Below, one piece after another: positions 60,178 through 64,000 of a stretch of DNA of 64,000 bases. Below the pieces are notes generated by a model. That model did not search any database. It saw only the letters and a program-made list of their open reading frames with translations, and was not told the origin of the DNA. Location of the stretch: NCBI RefSeq assembly GCF_910596095.1, contig NC_056540.1:19926501-19990500 (forward strand). The letters run 5' to 3'. The first letter of the stretch is position 1. The number at the start of each line of letters is the position of its first letter. This DNA comes from Thunnus maccoyii (Eukaryota; Chordata; Actinopteri; Scombriformes; Scombridae). The translations under genes were made by a program, and so were the position numbers.

Positions 60178-62369
60178 CTGGATGGGAAGAGAAAATAAAC
60201 ATGGGAAAAAAAGAAATTGATGCGTGGATTGCTTTAAAATGTATGAGGAGTCTGAGCTCGCAAACATTTCAGCTGAACGTCACTCGTGTCACACTTGTGC
60301 TGCCAGAATACAGATGCCTGAACTGATGTCAGTCAATCAATCACAAAGCTTCAGAGGGGTCTGACTTTATTTGCACACATGAACGGCTCGGGGAATGGGC
60401 GCCTGACTGGATATATATGTGACTAGCCGAAGTTTGTTTATATGCCATAACATTTTGGTGGAGACATTTTTATACTTCATGCTAGTTTTTTCTTGTTATA
60501 TTCACACTGAAATGTGTCTGTGTGTGTGTGTGTGTGTGCAGCTTTTCTGTTGTTCCAGACAAAAGTGTTTATGTATGTCTGTCACTCGAGCTATGACTGA
60601 ATGCATGTTTGTGCCCAAAGCCAGAGAAACCCAGTGATGAATGAGCCTCCCATTTTCCAGCTCCTGCGAGGCCAACCAGAGCGAAAGCAAAATGGATGGG
60701 TGACATTAAGTCAACGCCCGGCCAACGCTGCTCCTTTGCACCATTCCTCTTTGGAGATGAATTCAGTAGCAAAGACTAATAAAGAATCTAATTATTACTG
60801 CTGAAATTTACACTGACCTTCACCCGCTATCCTTTCCCCAAGGCAACACACTGATTGAAATGTTCATTTCTGAAATGAGGGAATGAAAAAAAAGGGCTTT
60901 TATACACAGTTTAATGGACTCATGAGCTTCTATTGCTCCACGATGGAGCAGACTGAGCAGAGCACAGCCCTCTGATCCTAATAATGCATCTGATGAAAAG
61001 TCAGTCATCCTGAGACGTTCTCCAATGACAGGACGGGGAAGACATTTATTTGAACTTAACGGAGCAGAAAGTTCTCCCAACATCATTTCCACTAAAGGCT
61101 TCAAAAGCACCTGATGAATGCTAATCAGTCTCTGGATCTACACAACGCCACTACTTCATTAGTGTCTGAAATGCTACTCATTACTCACTGGAGTTACTGT
61201 GCATCCGCTAACACAATAACAACAAACAGATTGAAATTTCCACATGTCACAAGAGTCGACGCAGGTTATTGTTTCAGAGCTGATGGGTGCTATTTGAATT
61301 ACAATATCCTACTAATGAAATGAAACCCAGCTACGTCCCTGGGGCCCCTCGCTAGGCTCTACCTTCCCTCCCCTCTCATGCTTATTAATAGTAATCCCAT
61401 GTCAACCTTGCTACCTTCTACCCGTGGCCTTCCCTCCCACCACTTCCCATAAAACAACATAGCAAGGGTAAACAAGCAGGGAGGGAGCACTGAGGGAAAG
61501 TCTAATTAAATATGGATTAATATAAAGGCTGTGATGTTGGGTATGAGTCAAAGAAAACCCTCGGGCTCTGCCTCACACATTCAGCTGCCATTCCTTTCCT
61601 TCTGTTCAGCCCGTCTCGGATAATGATCTTTCCCACCGACTCAGACGGCCCTTTCATGCCACACAATGCCATGAAAAGGCCTTCCTGACCAGCCAGAGAT
61701 AATGCCTGATGCTTCTAAAATGTGCTTAAGCACGAACAGCGAGACATTATGCAGACAGAAGAGCGAATGTGCTAAAGATAGATGGAGGCAAAGACTTCAC
61801 AGGGCCTCCCTGACCAGACAGTCCTTTGCTGCTAATAGGGCTTGAACAAACAATGAAAAAAAAGGCTAAAGAGTGGCAAATAAGAGAAAGATTGGCCTGA
61901 GGAGGAGAGACATGGCCCACTCGGGGACAGCACACAGTTTGCCCTGAGCTCTGCACACAATTAAATATGCACCAGAGACAGGTAATCATATTTTAATTAA
62001 GCTGTTCCACAAGAGTTCAGGCACCTCAACCTCTGAAGATGACAGCATGAGCAAGTTTTATTTTGGCCTCTGGCTATTTAATAGTTTAACTGCAGTAATT
62101 ACAGCGATTGGACCATGTTGATAATTGCAATCAGAGTCCTTAAATGTTGAGGGGGGGCTGGTGTGCCATGCAAGCAAGGTTCAAGGTTGGCTCCTCCAGC
62201 GTCCCATGACATTCATCAGAAAGAAGAAAACTGGAACAGTAACATTCATGGCCTGGCCAAATCGCTAACCCCGCTCACTGGATCTGAGCATCTAATCATC
62301 CTCGAGTCCGAGCTGCTGGATAAATCCTCTCTCCTTCACCATGACTGATTAGAGCCGGGCGCTCTCCAG
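60178..62369. other. mrpl11 intron 1, distal part
   Basis: Upstream of the first visible mrpl11 exon. A (GT)n tract lies at about 60521-60540. From about 61.3 kb on the sequence is complex, repeat-poor and holds several TAAT/ATTA cores, which could mark conserved non-coding DNA. No exon matching the mrpl11 N-terminus is found. Confidence 0.4.
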
Positions 62370-62376
62370 TATAAAA
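62370..62376 (+). promoter_or_regulatory. TATA box of a putative + strand promoter inside mrpl11 intron 1
   Basis: TATAAAA in gccgggcgctctccag...tggctgcagccc, a GC-rich setting that favours a real core promoter. Initiation would be near 62400. It is on the strand opposite to mrpl11. Confidence 0.45.
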
Positions 62377-62399
62377 TGGCTGCAGCCCATCACCCAAGG

Positions 62400-62533
62400 C
62401 GGGGCCTTCCACACTGGCTGTGGACGAGGACATTCAGCCACACATCTTCAAAGACTTCTGAGATCCTGGGCACCGGGATTAAACGCTAATCTACGAAGAT
62501 ATTGCTTGCCGTCAAAAACCAGCAGCGACAGTG
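62400..62533 (+). other. Putative non-coding first exon of an unidentified + strand gene
   Basis: Begins about 30 bp after the TATA box and ends CAGTG/gtgagtaat, a strong donor at 62534. It has no ATG, as expected of a 5' leader exon. The rest of the gene would lie to the right of the window. The start is inferred from TATA spacing. Confidence 0.4.
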
Positions 62534-63156
62534 GTGAGTAATTGCTATATGATCCATTCAAGATCGGCGCAGCAGAGTCTTATTACTCATAATTATGGGA
62601 GCAATTAGGCATTTGCAATTAAAATCTGAGAAGTGTCCATTTGATTTGACCCTTCCACCATATTCTCTGCAGTCTTTTTTGACACTCCCTCCGTGTTAAT
62701 GTGATTGGCTTTTCAGCTTCACTAACTCTTTTTAACAAGATGTAGCACTAGTGTGGCATGATGGTGTGTGAGTGTGTGTGCGTAGAGGGGAGGAAACCTG
62801 ATGGGAGGAGAGGAGCGACAAGAATGGGAAAGAGAGAGAGAGACAGCTGAGGTGTATTAAAGTTGTCAGAATGTGGGCAGTGATCGTGGTCAATATTTGA
62901 ACAATGAGGAGCAGGTTTGTTTGACCGAGGTGAATGACGGGAGAGAAGTAAAGCGAAGGCCGCGGGAGGTCCTCATGAATATGGGCGAGTGTGTGTGTGT
63001 ATGTTTATGTATGAATACTTCAGCCTCATTTCAATCTTGTTTCAATCTGACAAGACTATCAGTTGAAGAGTGTGTATGTGTGCATATTAAGCTGCCAGGG
63101 ACTGCTGACGGTGAGGAAGTGTTCGCTGCGTGCGGTCGCAGGTGTCTCTGCATCTG
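62534..63156. other. Intronic sequence after the putative exon
   Basis: The first ~120 bp (actcataattatgggagc, caattaggcatttgcaatta) are rich in homeodomain-like cores and look like a possible conserved element. Short GA and GT tracts follow (62830-62845; 62991-63001). No exon seen. Confidence 0.35.
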
Positions 63157-63263
63157 AGAGAAAAATGGAGAGAAAAAAAAAAAAAAAAGAAATGCAGGAG
63201 AGTGAAAGAGAAAAGAAGAGGAGGAGGAGGTGGAGAGAGAGGAAGAGATAGGAGAGAGAGCAG
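63157..63263 (+). repeat. Polypurine tract
   Basis: Almost pure A/G over about 100 bp with an A-run at 63173-63188. The reverse-strand open frames over it are composition artefacts. Confidence 0.8.
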
Positions 63264-64000
63264 GTCAAGAGAAGTGTTGTGCTTAAGGAAGCGTGGCAAA
63301 CATGGAGATAAAGGACAGAGACATAGGGGTAAGGCCTTGGGGCAGGAGGCAGGATTAATTGCCCCTGGCATGCAAGGCCACCGGATAAATTGCCCCTGGG
63401 CGGTCTACACGAAGGAGGGCTGCGATGCGGTGACGAAGGTGTTACAGTGAAGAGAGGCTGATGGGAGGCGAGGTTAATTAAACTCTTCAGTGTGAAACAC
63501 TCTCATTCATTACCTTCATTACCTTGTTCATTTAATCTGCTCCCGTGTTGGCATTTTATCACATCCAGCCTCATTGTGGCGTCATACAGCTGATTAGGTT
63601 TCATGTTGAACCCCCTCAGCTGCAGCCCGCCAGCCCTGCAAAGGGGGTAACTGAGAGTGGCCGCCGCCAGACAGGCTGAACAGCGGGTCAGTTTAGGCAC
63701 TGCCGCACACAGCAAACAGCACAGAATAAATTGAGTTCACGCTGGACGTGCATTTTACTTGATTTTCCACTCTGGAATGACTGGATTAGTCTTAAAAGTG
63801 GAAAATGAAAACGATTTTCACCCCCAGCCTCCAGTGAACTGTGCTGAGGCCAATATACAGCCCCGCATAAAAAGAACTGAGGACTGCTGCTCAAACGGGC
63901 ATGAGTGCGGCAAACCACTCATCTTCAGAACGACCAAAACAAGCCAAAACTTCTCAACACAGTTTCTACTGTCTGGGTCTTTGCTTAAAATAGACAGAGC
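63264..64000. other. Right edge, nothing recognised
   Basis: Ordinary intronic-type sequence. A short duplicated phrase, ttgcccctgg, occurs at 63358-63367 and 63388-63397. No exon is supported up to the edge. Confidence 0.4.

Noticed and set aside
61320..61380. Missing N-terminal exon of mrpl11
   Set aside because: A ggggcccc-containing stretch was tested on the minus strand for the expected PGPPLGP motif and does not encode it. The exon is taken to lie beyond 64000.
63059..63450. Open frames on both strands at the right edge
   Set aside because: They overlie a polypurine tract and have biased composition, no homology and no splice context.

Overview
This is eukaryotic nuclear DNA from a ray-finned fish, most likely a percomorph-type teleost. 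The genes have many short exons with GT-AG introns and vertebrate polyadenylation signals. Introns and spacers hold interspersed repeats that I recognise as teleost families (hAT-type MITEs, a tRNA-derived SINE, Rex/L2-like LINE 3' ends, a Tx1/L1-like LINE). There is no bacterial operon, phage, CRISPR array or plasmid.

Four protein-coding genes can be assembled exon by exon. (1) fibp, + strand, 1565-6021: 10 coding exons, 357 aa, behind a CRE/ETS promoter. (2) efemp2 (fibulin-4), + strand, 11225-17460: 10 coding exons, 438 aa, signal peptide, six calcium-binding EGF modules and a fibulin C-terminal module. (3) npas4, + strand, 40798-44777: 8 exons, 936 aa, neuronal activity-regulated bHLH-PAS factor with a TATA promoter, CRE half-sites, two distal MEF2 sites, and two tandem near-perfect RE1/NRSE (REST) sites in intron 1. 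(4) mrpl11, - strand, 60177 down to 49296: the last four exons of the mitochondrial ribosomal protein uL11m; its first exon lies beyond the right edge.

Layout: 1-1040 upstream spacer with a hAT MITE; 1.0-6.3 kb fibp; 6.3-11 kb fibp/efemp2 spacer and efemp2 5' region; 11-18.2 kb efemp2; 18.2-38.9 kb gene-poor spacer rich in repeats, including a ~1.9 kb TGAG minisatellite at 30.5-32.4 kb; 38.9-46.5 kb npas4 with its control region; 46.5-49.2 kb spacer with two opposed copies of one MITE family; 49.2-64 kb mrpl11, whose introns hold a decayed ~4 kb LINE (52.3-56.2 kb) and, near 62.4 kb, a TATA-box promoter candidate on the opposite strand.

The genes do not form one pathway: an FGF1-binding intracellular protein, an elastic-fibre protein, a neuronal immediate-early transcription factor and a mitoribosome subunit. 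The order fibp-efemp2 and the convergent pair npas4/mrpl11 match mammalian pairs as I recall them, but here the two blocks sit about 22 kb apart. The most informative non-coding signals are the control elements around npas4, the nested promoter near 62.4 kb, a fibulin-4 signal peptide that reads out of a GT-repeat tract, and a spacer minisatellite made of the consensus 5' splice-site hexamer. I see no evidence of a previously undescribed multi-gene system.
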